The notes under the pieces are model-generated. The model ran no database searches and was not told the origin of the DNA. It saw only the letters and a list, made by a program, of their open reading frames with translations. From NCBI GenBank assembly GCA_030998225.1, contig JAPYXD010000704.1:1798001-1862000 (forward strand): DNA of 64,000 bases, written 5' to 3'. The translations under genes and the position numbers were made by a program. How positions within the stretch are numbered: the stretch's first letter is position 1; every line of letters starts with the position of its first letter. This stretch comes from Diplolepis rosae (lineage: Eukaryota; Arthropoda; Insecta; Hymenoptera; Diplolepididae). Shown here one piece after another: positions 1 to 11,234 of this stretch.

Positions 1-600
1 GCTGCGGATTCTCACCCCGCCGAACAGCGCAGTCAGCCGCCGGGGGACTCACACACCGCCCCCACCACCTGTTGCCGGGGACGACACAACGCGGAGAACA
101 CCGCCGAGGGAGCTGCCAACGTCTTGCACCCACTCCCTTCTCGGCTCGACGCCAAAGGGAAGACATCCACTCCCTCCACCATCGAGTGAGTCTCCAAGGA
201 AGCTGCTCAGGATCCGGAGGCGCATCCGGGCGAAGTTCTGCAGCGCACGGAAGACTCTCTTCCCTGTAGCCCCCGGATCTGACCGAGAGGCGGTCTTGTC
301 GTTCGGTCTGAAACTGCCCGGTGGCAGTCGAGCGCAGCTCACGAAACACCAGGACTCGTCGGCGCCGCCAGTACCGGACCAGGAGAGCTACCACCAAACC
401 CGCCAGTACATGGTGGCAAAGTTCTTCCACGACTCTCGCACGTACTTCAAGGACCCACGTAGAAACTTAGACTGCCCAAATATAAGTTTCTACCTGAAAG
501 TCTAGGACAATTGGGCAGAAGACACCAGGGGACAGCCTTAACACCGGAGCCAGGGAGGCTCGGATTCAATTCCCAGCGTCGGGGGGTCAACCCTTAACAA
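1..600. other. GC-rich block, unassigned (possible retroelement end)
   Basis: The first ~600 bases are strikingly GC-rich compared with the AT-rich DNA that follows. Several overlapping open frames exist on both strands (for example 72-269 and 296-505 on plus, 49-342 on minus), which is expected of GC-rich DNA and not evidence of coding. The end contains a short tRNA T-arm-like stretch (about 566-585, gattcaattcccagc) followed by an A-rich tract near 606, which would suit the 3' end of a SINE or LINE. No protein family was recognised. The block is cut by the window edge. Confidence 0.3.
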
Positions 601-998
601 GCCTAAAAAACAAGGATGAGCTTATTAGCCAGATATATTTGACAAAAAAAATTATATTATTTACAGAATTTTTTAAAACTGCTTGTTGAAAAATGTATAA
701 CTTAAATGCTCGATTTATGATAATAATCAAAGAGCTCTAGGAATTATTTTGATACTATTTTTTGATTCTATGAAAACTAACAATGGTTTGATATTTGGAA
801 AGTTTGAAAAAATTGAATTCTGTTTTCCAGTCAAGTCATGAGATATACAAAAAAAAGGTCAAGAAAACGACAAGAAATAACAAAAATCTACTAAGAATCA
901 CTTTTGCAGAACTTTTTGCGGAATAAATGTTATACTAGGGTGTTTGATATTAACGTGATAAAATGAACAAGAATGAATTTTTTTGGTAAAAATTAGTT

Positions 999-2069
999 TT
1001 ATTTATCAATGTTCTCTCCTTTTAGCTCGATACAATGATTCCAACAATCTTTCAACTTTTTTATGCCTTCCAAATAATACGATTTATACATATGAATAAT
1101 ACGGTGGATGCGTAAGCGATTCGAAACCCAATTCATGCTTTTTTGCCTTTGCAATGTTCGATGTGTGAGATGGTGCATTGTCATCATGAAAAAGGATTTT
1201 TTTTTCTTCTTCAAATGTGTCTGTTTCGTCCTAATTTGGTCAACGAATCGATCCAATAATGGAGCATATTATATGCTCCAGTAATCGTCCTTCCTTTCTC
1301 AAGGTAGTCGATGAAGATTACTCCTTGTGCATCCCAAAAAACATTAGCCATTATTTTCCCAGCCGATTGTTGCGTTTTCGGACGCTTTGGTGCACTTTCA
1401 CCAGTTTTAACCCACTGTTTTGACCTTTCACGTAATTCCGGAGTATACACTGAAAAAAATGCTATTGGATCTATAGCATTTCTGCCAAAAGCATGTATAT
1501 TATTGATTCAAAAAAATTTTCTTTAAGAAATAATACATATGCTGCCAAATCTATAGCATTTTGATTTTAATCAAAGATAAACTTAATTTTGACAGAAATG
1601 CTATAGATTCAATAGCATTTTTTTCTCAGTGTAGTCATCCATCGTCACAAATCGATGCAAAAACTCTTTCGGATTGCAGTTAAAATATTCCAAATTTTGT
1701 TCTAAAGTGGTCACACGAATGCGTTTTTGGCCGATTGTGAGGAATCGCGGCACTCATCTTGCGTAAAGCTTTTTCATGCACAAATATGCATGCAAAAATA
1801 TTGACCACACGCTCAGTTGAGGTGGATACGATCTCAGCTATCTCACGCACTTTCACTTTCGGGTCATTTAAAACAATATCATGGATTGTATTGATCATTT
1901 CTGGTGGAGTGATCTTATTTCGACGATCTGGGCTTTTTATGGTTTCTATGCTCGTAAGACCACAACGCAATTCGGTAAACCACTTCTGAACCATTCCATA
2001 CGACGGAGCAGAGTCCCAATAATATTTATCGAGCTTGTCCTTGGTTTCTGATAAGGTTTTTTCACGCAA
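999..2069 (-). pseudogene. mariner transposase relic
   Basis: Reading from 2069 down, an N-terminal helix-turn-helix part (with ...YYWDSAPSYGMVQKWFTELR) runs to about 1680 and is followed by the start of the catalytic domain (VTMDDYTPELRERSKQW), split by the MITE at 1448-1631. The next part contains the linker IFIDYLEKGRTI and then HDDNAPSHTS, the second catalytic Asp, but in another frame. Just after HPPYYS the stretch that should hold the third catalytic Asp (SPDLAPSDxxLF) is missing, and the sequence jumps to the C-terminal YYLEGIKKLKDCWNHCI. With an insertion, frameshifts and deletion of the third catalytic residue it cannot work. It sits just outside the other identified genes. Confidence 0.8.
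1448..1631. mobile_element. 184-bp palindromic MITE, TA target (CACTGAG family)
   Basis: It starts CACTGAAAAAAATGCTAT and ends with the inverse ATAGCATTTTTTTCTCAGTG, flanked by TA at 1446-1447 and 1632-1633. Removing the element and one TA restores GAC TAT ACT CCG (DYTP) of the surrounding mariner catalytic domain. This fixes both the boundaries and the two-base target duplication. The interior is largely self-complementary and has no coding capacity. Confidence 0.85.
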
Positions 2070-2289
2070 AAAGTAGTTTAATCAACACATGAAATTCACT
2101 TTTTTCCATCTTTGCAAAAAATTCGGAGTTTGGTTGCTTTCAGACCCTGGGACTTGTAAACCATTGTAAACTAATGAATGGATTTCGCTCAAATTTTAAC
2201 AGAAGAGGTTTGAAGGATGGAACTTGTCAATAGTGATAGCCGTTTGTCATTAGTGGCGACCTCTCATAAAAACATCAAACACCCCGGTA

Positions 2290-3439
2290 CCTTCCCTTTT
2301 ATTTCGCTGCAGAAAAAACATTACAAACTTAAATTAGGTTTTTCGTGCCCACACGTCATTTGTCAAAAAAGGAAATTTTGGTTTCGTTTATATTCTTTTT
2401 TGAAGTGCGAATTTCAATTGTTCTTTCTGAACGACTAATATCAACGCGAAGCATAAGTGCCGTGAGCAATGAGAAAAATGGATACTATAAAAATAGACAC
2501 TGAAATTTTGGATATTACCCCATATCATCTTGATTTTACTGCATAATATCTATAATATCATAGGATATATAATTTGTAATATATTTTCCTTATTATACGA
2601 AATATTAATGACCAATATCAGTTTATATTCGAAATCTCTAATCTTAGATGTAAAACCTCAATATCTAAGATGTCAAAAACAGTAGTGTGCATGTGCCTGG
2701 GGAAAAGTCACGTGATAAGTCTTTGAATTTCATATATAATTTGTTTTTCGCGCTTCGCCCAGATTTGCGGGTCACGTCGTTTTTGATTTTAACACGAAAT
2801 TAATAATTTTGTGTATATTTCAAGTTTTTAGCATCATTTGTGAAGTCTCGTGTAGTAGATAAAAATTTCAATTACCAGTAAGTATCTATATGTCATTTTT
2901 ATACCTTCAATCTTTGAAATGAATTTTCTAACCTCTCAATAACGCGTTCTCTATGTAGCCATTTTCAGTTCAACATATTGGGTTCTTTGGTTTACTATCT
3001 TAGATATTGCGAACAAACATCTATTTTTCAATATCTCCAGATACTCTATTTCAATGTCTAGAATGCTGTCCCATAATTAAATCGCAAATATATTATCTGC
3101 TAATATCAAGATATTGCAGTTTATCAGCCATAGTATCGAGTCACGAAAAAAAACATTGAATATTCAAAAAGTAGACATAAGATCAAGTGCAAAACGCCAG
3201 GCCCACGCATACTAGAGCGCGAAGCGCAATAAATGAATCTTCCCACAGAAGTTGGACACATTTACATTCCATATTTATTTCAAATTGCATACTTTCTTGA
3301 TAACCAAAATTTCATGAGCGTTGGACATTATGATCAAGGGAACAAACCCTTAAATATAATTCCAGCCGAGTTAAATAATAAATACGATAAGATGGATATT
3401 TGTTGGTACTATTTTATATGAGATATTATGTTATATGTT
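2290..3439. other. AT-rich, no gene seen
   Basis: No coding family was recognised. The stretch 2470-3150 is rich in atatcta/tagatat words resembling the interior of the MITE at 15007-15225, so it may be a decayed copy of that family, but clean ends are not visible. Confidence 0.4.
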
Positions 3440-3687
3440 ATTGTTATAGTCAGCAGTTCTGAGACTGGTTTGGTGCAGTTCTCCATCCGTTTCTAACCTG
3501 AGTGAGTCTTTTCATTTCGCAGTATCAGCTACAGCTTACGTTATCTATGTCCAAGTGTGTGTCCTATCAATCTGTCGCGGCGCCTTTTTATACTAGCACT
3601 TAAACTTCTCTTTTTTGTCACTAATTGTAATTTTAAAACTTTCTAATTTCTAGATCTATATTTGAAACGAGTAATTGCGGTATTTTG
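3440..3687 (-). pseudogene. non-LTR retrotransposon (LINE) RT relic, C-terminal part
   Basis: This is the third and most C-terminal segment of a LINE reverse transcriptase split over three places on the minus strand. From 3687 down it reads PQLLVSNIDLEIRKF followed by a stop, then after a frame change RRRDRLIGHTLGH, the usual 'RR-x-x-IGH-x-LRH' region that follows the RT palm in many arthropod LINEs. It joins in frame to the segment at 5943-5972 once the foldback element and one copy of its 9-bp duplication are removed. Several stops show that it is dead. The clade (RTE, CR1, Jockey or other) is not resolved. Confidence 0.7.
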
Positions 3688-5933
3688 AGGTGTATTAAGC
3701 TGGCACAACACTATTGTCATATCAAGATTTAATCTATGCTACAATTTAGGGCTCATTTAAGGCTAATTTAATACCCTATTCCGAAATTTAATGCTCACAC
3801 ATTTTTTATAAAAAACTATGTTTGCGCTAGCTTAACGTTAAGCTGGCACCACACACCATAAAACACGTTAAAAAAATTATTGAGCCAATTCGTTTATATA
3901 CCATTATTTAAGGCTCATTTAAGGCTCTCGAAATATCATGGACCGGAAGTCGTAACATTTTTTTTTTCAATATATGTGTTGTGCCAACTTAACGTTATGA
4001 AATATTCGAAAATCAATTGCAAAAACTGTTTAAGGCAATTGATTTTCAAGCATTATTTAAGGCTCATTTAAGGCTCTCGAAATACCATGAACCGGAAGTC
4101 GTAACATTTTTTTATTTTTTTAACACATGTGTTGTGCTAGCTTAATAATATGAAATATTCGAAAATCAATAGAAAAAACTGGTTAAGGCAATTCATTCTC
4201 ATGGCATAATTTAAGGCTCATTTAAGGCTCTCGAAATACCATGAACCGGAAGTCGTAAAATTTTTTAATTTTTTTAACACATGTGTTGTGCTAGCTTAAT
4301 ACTATGAAATATTCGAAAATCAATTGCAAAAACTGTTTAAGGCAATTGATTTTCAAGCATTATTTAAGGCTCATTTAAGGCTCTCGAAATACCATGAACC
4401 GGAAGTCGTAACATTTTTTTATTTTTTTAACACATGTGTTGTGCTAGCTTAATACTATGAAATATTCGAAAATTAATAGAAAAAACTGGTTAAGACATTT
4501 CATTCTCATGGCATAATTTAAAGCTCATTTAAGGCTCTCACAATACCATGAACCGGAAGTCGTAACATTTTTTTATTTTTTTAACACTTGTGTTGTGCTA
4601 GCTTAATTCGATGAAATATTCGAAAACCAATAGAAAAAACTGGTTAAGACAATTCATTCTCATGGCATAATGTAAAGCTCATTTAAGGCTCTCGAAATAC
4701 CATGAACCGGAAGTCGTAACATTTTTAAATTTTTTTAACACATGTGTTGTGCTAGCTTAATACTATGAAATATTCGAAAATTAATGAGCCTTAAATTATG
4801 CCATGAGAATGAATTGCCTTAACCAGTTTTTTCTATTAATTTTCGAATATTTCATAGTATTAAGCTAGCACAACACATGTGTTAAAAAAATTTAAAAATG
4901 TTACGACTTCCGGTTCATGGTACTGTGAGAGCCTTAAATGAACCTTAAATTATGCCATGAGAATGAATTGCCTTAAACAGTTTTTTCTATTAATTTTCGA
5001 ATATTTCATAGTATTAAGCTAGCACAACACATGTGCTAAAAAAATTTAAAAATGTTACGACTTCCGGTTCATGGTATTTCGAGAGCCTTAAATGAGCCTT
5101 ACATTATGCCATGAGAATGAATTGCCTTAACCAGTTTTTTCTATTAATTTTCGATAATTTCATAGTATTAAGCTAGCACAACACATGTGTTTAAAAAATA
5201 AAAAAATGTTACGACTTTCGGTTCATGGTATTTCGAGAGCCTTAAATGAGCCTTAAATTATGCTATGAAAATCAATTGCCTTAAACAGTTTTTGCAATTG
5301 ATTTTCGAATATTTCATAGTATTAAGCTAGCACAACACATGTGTTAAAAAAATTTAAAAATGTTACGACTTCCGAATCATGGTATTTCTAGAGCCTTAAA
5401 TGAGCCTTAAATTATGCCATGAGAATGAATTGTCTTAACCAGTTTTTTCTATTAATTTTCGAATATTTCATAGTATTAAGCTAGCACAACACATGTGTTA
5501 AAAAAATTTAAAAATGTTACGACTTCCGGTTCATGGTATTTTAAGAGCCTTAAATGAGCCTTAAATTATGCTATGAGAATGAATTGCCTTAATCAGTTTT
5601 TTCTATTGATTTTCGAATATTTCATAACGTTAAGTTGGCACAACACATATATTGAAAAAAAAATGTTACGACTTCCGGTCCATGATATTTCGAGAGCCTT
5701 AAATGAGCCTTAAATTATGGTATATAAACGAATTGGCTCAATAATTTTTTTAACGTGTTTTATGGTGTGTGGTGCCAGCTTAACGTTACGCTAGCGCAAA
5801 CATAGTTTTTTATAAAAAATGTGTGAGCATTAAATTTCGGAATAGGGCATTAAATTAGCCTTAAATGAGCCCTAAATTGTAGCATAGATTAAAACTTGAT
5901 ATGACAACTGTGTTGTGCCAGCTTAATACACCT
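3688..5933. mobile_element. 2.25-kb foldback element with inverted ~153-bp tandem arrays
   Basis: The ends are inverted copies beginning AGGTGTATTAAGCTGGCACA, flanked by perfect 9-bp direct repeats GGTATTTTG (3679-3687 and 5934-5942). Two arms of about 1.1 kb face each other around a ~50-bp spacer near 4788-4837 and are almost identical. Each arm has a ~200-bp unique terminal part and then about six tandem units of 149-154 bp (the marker ggaagtcgtaac recurs near 3945, 4094, 4248, 4401, 4555 and 4709). Each unit contains TTAAGCTAGCACAACAC (inverse orientation in the left arm), a near copy of the element's terminus. There is no open reading frame of note, so it is non-autonomous. The 9-bp duplication suggests a Mutator-like or related transposase, which is inference. 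Confidence 0.85.
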
Positions 5934-5942
5934 GGTATTTTG

Positions 5943-5972
5943 GCAAAGGCTTTCTTAGTTTTCCCTATTCTA
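5943..5972 (-). pseudogene. LINE RT relic, middle segment
   Basis: A 30-base island between the foldback element and the mariner. Read on the minus strand it continues the reverse transcriptase in frame: after ...DIHS at 7211 it gives RIGKTKKAFAKI, the expected 'SRI-x-x-AKKAF' motif downstream of the RT catalytic region. It proves that the two flanking transposons entered one pre-existing LINE copy. Confidence 0.8.
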
Positions 5973-7208
5973 CCAGGGGTGTTAGTTGAAGTTTGCCGGT
6001 TTTTTCAATAAAGAAAACACTTAATTCTCAAGGGAATCTCAAAAATTTTTTATTCAAAGTATTGACCATTGGATTCTACACATTTTGCCCATCTTTCAGG
6101 CAAATCATGGATACCATTCCAAAAAAAACTTTTTCTCTTTCAAGGCAAACCATTCGACGAGCCATTTTTCGACTTCTTCAAAATTGGCGAAGCGCTGCTC
6201 TGCGAGTGAGTGTCCCATCGATGCGAAAAGGTGATAGTCGGACGGGGCGAGGTCTGGAGAGTACGGCGGGTGCAATAATATTTCCCAATTTAATGCTTTT
6301 AATGTGTTCTTCACCACTTTAGCGGTATGAGACGGTGCGTTGTCATGTTGTAGGATAACTTTACCATGTCTTCGGGCCCATTCCGGCCGTTTTTCGATCA
6401 ACGCATCATTCAAATTGATAATTTGCTGTCGGTAGCGATCCGTATTCACCGTCTCACCAGGTTTTAATAACTTGAAGTACACCACACCACACTGGTCCCA
6501 CCAAACACAGAGCATTGTCTTACGGCCAAAGCGATTTGGCCTTGGATTCGACGGGCCGACCTCACCAGGTGAAAGCCATGATTTTTTACGCTTCGGGTTC
6601 TCGAAATAAATCCATTTTTCGTCCCCCGTGACAATTCGATGCAGAAAAGATTTCCTTTCGAACCGTTGGAGCAGCATTTCACAAATGGTTTTTCGATTTT
6701 ACATTTGTCTATCGTTCAGTTGGTGTGGTACCCATTTTCCATACTTTTGGATTTTTCCCATGGCTTTTCAAAGTTGGCAAATTGCTCCTCGGGTCACATT
6801 TAGTGTCTGTGCCAATTGTTGTTGCGATTGGGTTGGGTCTTCATCCAATAACGCCTGCAATTCCTCGTCTTCGAACTTTTTCGCTGCACCAGGATGTTCA
6901 TTGTCTCTTAAATCGAAATCTCCGCTTTTAAATAGTCGAAACCATGTCTCACATGTTCTAATCACTGGAGCATGTTCACCATAAGTTTCTACCAGCAATC
7001 GATGAACTTCAACTGCTTTTTTCTTTTGATGAAATAAGAAAAGCAACGAATGCCGCAAATGCGATTTACTTGGAACGAAACTCGACATATTCACTGAGGT
7101 AAACAACTATGATGCTATTTTGGCAGAATGTGCCAAATCATATAAATGTATACACATCTCTAGCGACATCTATGAGTAAAACCGGCAAATTTCAACTAAC
7201 ACCCCTGG
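5973..7208 (-). mobile_element. mariner element (mori-like D34D), nearly full length
   Basis: The 1236-bp element has near-perfect terminal inverted repeats of about 30 bp starting CCAGGGGTGTTAGTTGAA, flanked by TA at 5971-5972 and 7209-7210. Excision restores the LINE reading frame (GAT ATT CAT TCT AGA ATA GGG). The TIR sequence and D34D spacing resemble the mori-type mariners of insects. That assignment is from memory, not from a search. Confidence 0.9.
6050..7088 (-). pseudogene. mariner transposase, two nonsense codons and one frameshift
   Basis: The frame starts at Met 7088 (MSSFVPSKSHLRHSLLFLF) and runs as one frame almost throughout. An N-terminal HTH region (CETWFRLFKSGDFDLRD, ELQALLDEDPTQSQQQLAQTL) is followed by an in-frame TGA at 6770-6768, the linker GKWVPHQLNDRQM, a second in-frame TAA about 70 bases on, and then the catalytic domain. 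The three acidic residues are present: VTGDEKWIYF, ILQHDNAPSH and SPDLAPSDYHLF, with exactly 34 residues between the second and third Asp. Near 6124 an extra T in a T-run shifts the frame, after which the usual C-terminal IHDLPERW and QYFE-stop are readable to 6050. So the copy is young but disabled by three small lesions. Confidence 0.88.
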
Positions 7209-7460
7209 TAGAATGAATATCTGCATTACTACGGCCATCCCATGTTATTTTAAGCCCTAAGTAACAAAATTCGCTAATTTCCCCTATCTTTTTATTACCT
7301 ATTTTAATGTTCAAGCGCTGCTTTCCTGATTTTGTTCTACACGCGATTACTTTAGATTTTCCTATGCTTATTTAATTAAAAAAAATTCTTCCAACATTTT
7401 GCAATTCTACATCTTGAAGGGATTCATATTTTTGACAACGTATCTCATTGTTCAAAATTT
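7209..7460 (-). pseudogene. LINE RT relic, upstream segment
   Basis: On the minus strand this reads GKSKVIACRTKSGKQRL, then NIKIGNKKIGEISEFCYLGL and KITWDGRSNADIHS. These are the typical RT thumb-side motifs 'KT/SKVM', 'I-x-EFCYLG' and 'DGRS-x-x-DI-x-SRI' of arthropod non-LTR elements. Upstream (higher coordinates) a shorter stretch with DVELQNV is followed by a stop at about 7376, and the relic fades by ~7460. No endonuclease or finger part was found, so the copy is 5'-truncated, as LINEs often are. Confidence 0.75.
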
Positions 7461-10089
7461 TCTTAAGACTTTATAAGCAAATTACCATTCATAAACTTCG
7501 AAATCTACCCGCTTCGCGAGTGCATTCATATCACATGCTTCGTTCGCAAGCTTCAGCGAATGCAATTGTGCGAGTCCAAATTTGTAGAACTTTTCTAGTA
7601 AACAATTTTGTATGATAACTTTTCTTCGTATCTTGTATAGTTTGACTTAAAAATGGGTTTTTATTATTGATTTTTTAAAGTTTTAAAATACTGTAACTTT
7701 TCTAATTTTGGATTTATCGAAACATTGTAAGAGGAAAATTTTTAGAGCATTCTGAAAACGATCAGAAACTATCATTATACAATATTGAATTTTTTCTAAA
7801 AGTAGCTTTCAAAAATACTAGAAATGTTCTAATTTTCTAAATTTTGGTTGGATAGGACTGGTTAACGAAATTTCCCTTATTTTTTGGCAGGGCCATGGAG
7901 AAAAAAACCAGGCTCGAGGGTGATAATTGCGGGCCATTATATATTTTTTTTAATTCATGGTTTATTTTGGTGTATCCATATTGAGAGCAATTTTTTGTTG
8001 AGTAGTTTTGTTCCAGAGTTCATTCACTCAAAAATGATTTCGAAAGCGCATTTCAATCTATGGATTCTTTCGAAAGTTATTGAAACGTGGACGTTCGTTA
8101 AAAAAGTAGGGGCCAAATTTTACACAAATATAATACCTTATCATATGTGATAAAAATGTAAAAATAATGTGAAAGATGTGTTTTTAGAATTAAGACTTCT
8201 AAAAATTCATTGAAATACCTAATAACTGTAGAGATTTTTGCCTTGGCATTGTTTTTAATCAAAAACTTCACGATGAATTAAATTGTTTTTAAATTATTCA
8301 CATAATTTAATTCAATTTCTTGAATAAATAAATTACCTCATGAGCAAATGAAAAACTTTTATGCAGATGTGAACATTTTTTTCTTCAGATACATTTTAAA
8401 AGGTTATTTTTTCAACAAAGAAATTCCTTTTGTATCTAAAAATTTGCCATTAATTTTATTTTTATTTAAAACCTTAGATAAATTTTTTTTTAACTGAGCG
8501 TTAAAAAATTCTCTCGATAAAATTAAAATCGATCAACGTAAAAGCTCATCCAATCCTATAATGTAGACGAATAGAAGTCTTTGGATCGATAGATAGATCG
8601 GCATTCGTTCGCGCTGAACCTTACCATGGAAAAGCAGTCCCGATGAAGATAAGAGGAGAAAAACGTTGCGCACGCTCACAGAGAAGCAAAGGGAGCAAAA
8701 ATAAAGGAAAATAAAGAGACACTGCTGGGAGTGATAGAGAAATGGAGATATTATGGAAGCCGAATGCTTCCGATTTGGCCCGATGTCTTGCGTCAATAGC
8801 GTCCCGACGGCAGACGTCGCCACGCGCCATTCCCAAATAACGAGAGGTTCCAATTTCGCATGTAACTGACCATCCCTAATACAGAGTACCGTCCATCTCC
8901 TCTTTTTCTCCTACTTTCATCTGATCACTTAATGAAACGTTCAATTTCTCTTGTTTCCATTTATCCAAACATTCTCAACTTCCCTGAGTTCGGCATGGAA
9001 AAATTTATGAAAACGGATGCTTTCATTCTCCAAATAGAATAACTCTACAAATAAAATTCATCTTCGCCAAACTCGGAATATTTTAATAAATCTGTTGAAA
9101 ACTCAGTTTCTTCTTTCATTTTTCAAACATTTCTTCTGATCCCTCGTACTTTAATTTATGTCTTGAAATTTTAGCACAACTTTCTTTCTCCTGTTTACTT
9201 TATTATGCCTTTCTTTAACTTCTTTCAAGAATCTGAACTCATTACTTTTAAGTATCTTTGTTTTGTCACCCTACACTTAGATCACTGATTCACATTTTTC
9301 TTCAGCAACAACATGTTTCTTTGATCATAATTCTTTTAATCTCCGCAATTTCATCTTTTTAATAAAGAAAGTTCTTACCACTTTTCACTGGACGTTTATT
9401 TTCATTTTCCTGCACGTAATTCGTAAAAGTGATTGAAAGAGACTAAAAACAGTTATTCATACTCCCTCTCTTTCTCCACATATCATAAAGTGTTTTTCCT
9501 TTGCTCATGACAGGATCTGCAAGCAAACTGAGATAACTATTTTTCTCCTGCAATTTTTCGACGTTATCAAAGTTACTAGTATTCAGTTTTCTCACTAAAA
9601 GTGTAAAAGATAGAAGTTATTAAATATAATATGACAAACATTAAGATTAAATTAGTGCCTCTAACTTTTTCTTCTTTCAGCAATTGATTTCAGTTCCTTT
9701 CTCTTTCGTACTACTTCTTTTTCCTGTAGTCGTTTCAACTTAGAAACAGTTGTCTTCAAACAATATACAATTTTCTTAGTAAAGAAGTTCCCATAACAAG
9801 ACTGAACTATTATCTCAACAAATACATATTTCAAGTTTTCAGAGTAAAAAAATGTATACAAACTTCTATCTTTTTGAAGGATGCTTTTCATAAAATATCA
9901 GCAGAGATTAAAATTGACTACGATTAACTAAATTATTGTTTTGTCGTATCATTGAAACTTTTCAAACCTTCACCCTTAGATCTTGTCTCCTCCCACTCAA
10001 CGCATGACCTCGTAACCTTTACCAAAAGAGAATAATCCAATGTGCTCCCATTCAGCCTCTCGTATGCCTAATCGCAGATTATAACACTA
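7461..10089. other. AT-rich, no gene recognised
   Basis: The segment contains a short piece (7500-7570) with cgcttcgcgagtgcattc-type words shared with a dispersed repeat also seen near 47330 and 56210. A more GC-balanced patch at 8590-8900 and another at 9960-10080 might be single-copy regulatory or UTR sequence, but neither shows a conserved protein. The open frames at 8533-8853 and 7884-8150 have no recognisable content. Confidence 0.35.
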
Positions 10090-10091
10090 TA

Positions 10092-10879
10092 CACAGAGAA
10101 AAAATCCTAGACATTGTGACGTGATATATGTAGTTAAAATTGTCCTTAACTACTTTTTGTGGTTGAATTCAAACAATTGTTGACCCGTCAGTGTACATAC
10201 TAAAAGTGGTCGCCGCGACTAAGTAATGTAGTCACACCCAGATATGAAATTTCACAAAATCAACTTTAAGGTTATATAAAATCAAATGCGTAACATCACT
10301 ACACGGAACATTGTATTTTGACTGCGTTTTGTATAATATAGAAGTAAATTTATCAACTTTTCATTAATCTCTCCTAAAAAAGTATTTGTATTTCTGTCTT
10401 TATAATTTTCACCCGGCAAAAGTAGCATGAACTTTGCATGTTTATAACTTGAATTTGTTACATTTTAAACTAGAAACTTTAAAAATTAGGAAATAATTAT
10501 CAATCGAAACAATTTAAGAAAATTCTGAAACTGTTTTAATTCAATTTTTATTAATCCAATGGAGTGTAGAGTTATCATCGGTACGATTTCTTAATAGTAA
10601 AAATCGACTGCCTTTGCATGGTTATAGCGACTACGTTATTCTAGCAATGGGAACTCAAAGTTTCAAGTTCTCATAACGAGGTTTAAGAGTTAAGGACAAT
10701 TTTAACTACGTTAACTATTCGCCACGACGAGGTATTCAGAATATGGCTACCATGGCTACAAATCATGTTGCTGTAGCAATGGGTCAAGTAGAAACAACAA
10801 ATCTCCCTTGCTTCAGTCACTCCTTTTTTCCAACTACATTTTTCCTAGTCACTATGGTCAGGTGCTATTTTTCTCTGTG
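10092..10879. mobile_element. 788-bp TIR element, CACAGAGAAAAA ends
   Basis: It begins CACAGAGAAAAAATCC and ends in the inverse ATTTTTCTCTGTG. Subterminal segments mirror each other: ttaaaattgtccttaact near 10133 and its complement near 10693. TA precedes the left end; the right flank is AT, so the target duplication is not clean. There is no coding potential. The termini belong to the same CAC-N-GAGAAAA type as the MITEs at 1448, 16773 and 29560. Confidence 0.6.
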
Positions 10880-11070
10880 ATTTGACACGAAATCAGTACC
10901 CGTAAAACAACAGACAGCTGTAACATATTACTATTAGTTATAGTATGTGTGTAGTGTATATCTTATGTTCCTGTCACTTCTAGTGATAACGTAATTGACG
11001 AAATCTATTTATTTAATGTTAGTATTTTCCTCATAAACTATCTGTGAGCGTAACTGTATAGTTTTTCAAG

Positions 11071-11188
11071 ATGAATACTGAAAAAAATGATCGTCGCGGG
11101 TGCAAGAATTCACCAAAACAAATTTTACTACGTGTGTGGACAGTACATTATAAAGTCGCAAGGAAAAAGAGTATCCGAAAAAATCCAG
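11071..11188 (+). pseudogene. coding relic, left flank of nested element
   Basis: An ATG-initiated frame rich in Lys and Arg (NTEKNDRRGCKNSPKQ; HYKVARKKSIRKNPEC) runs into the element at 11198. It lies immediately before the 9-bp duplication AATGCGTAT and continues, with a one-base frame difference, in the relic at 15414-15769. The family was not recognised from this part alone. The link rests on the empty-site reconstruction. Confidence 0.4.
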
Positions 11189-11234
11189 AATGCGTATATG
11201 TACCTGAAGTTCTGAACGTTCAGATGAACGAAAT

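Larger units (their letters stand above)
935..2287 (-). mobile_element. mariner-like element, inactive, with nested MITE
   Basis: Terminal inverted repeats CTAGGGTGTTTGAT (935) and CCGGGGTGTTTGAT (complement ending at 2287) are each flanked by TA, the mariner target. The minus strand between them encodes recognisable mariner transposase segments. Without the 184-bp insertion at 1448-1631 the element is about 1.17 kb, a little short of the usual ~1.3 kb, which fits the coding deletion described in the transposase entry. Confidence 0.85.

Noticed and set aside
3880..5700. Possible CRISPR-like array (regular repeats)
   Set aside because: Units are ~153 bp with no short repeat/unique spacer pattern, arranged as a palindrome with a 9-bp duplication; this is a transposon in a eukaryotic genome.
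8533..8853. 106- and 71-codon minus-strand frames in a GC-balanced patch
   Set aside because: No motif or splice structure; hydrophobic low-complexity text (SLSLPAVSLYFPLFLLPLLL) is what such DNA yields by chance.
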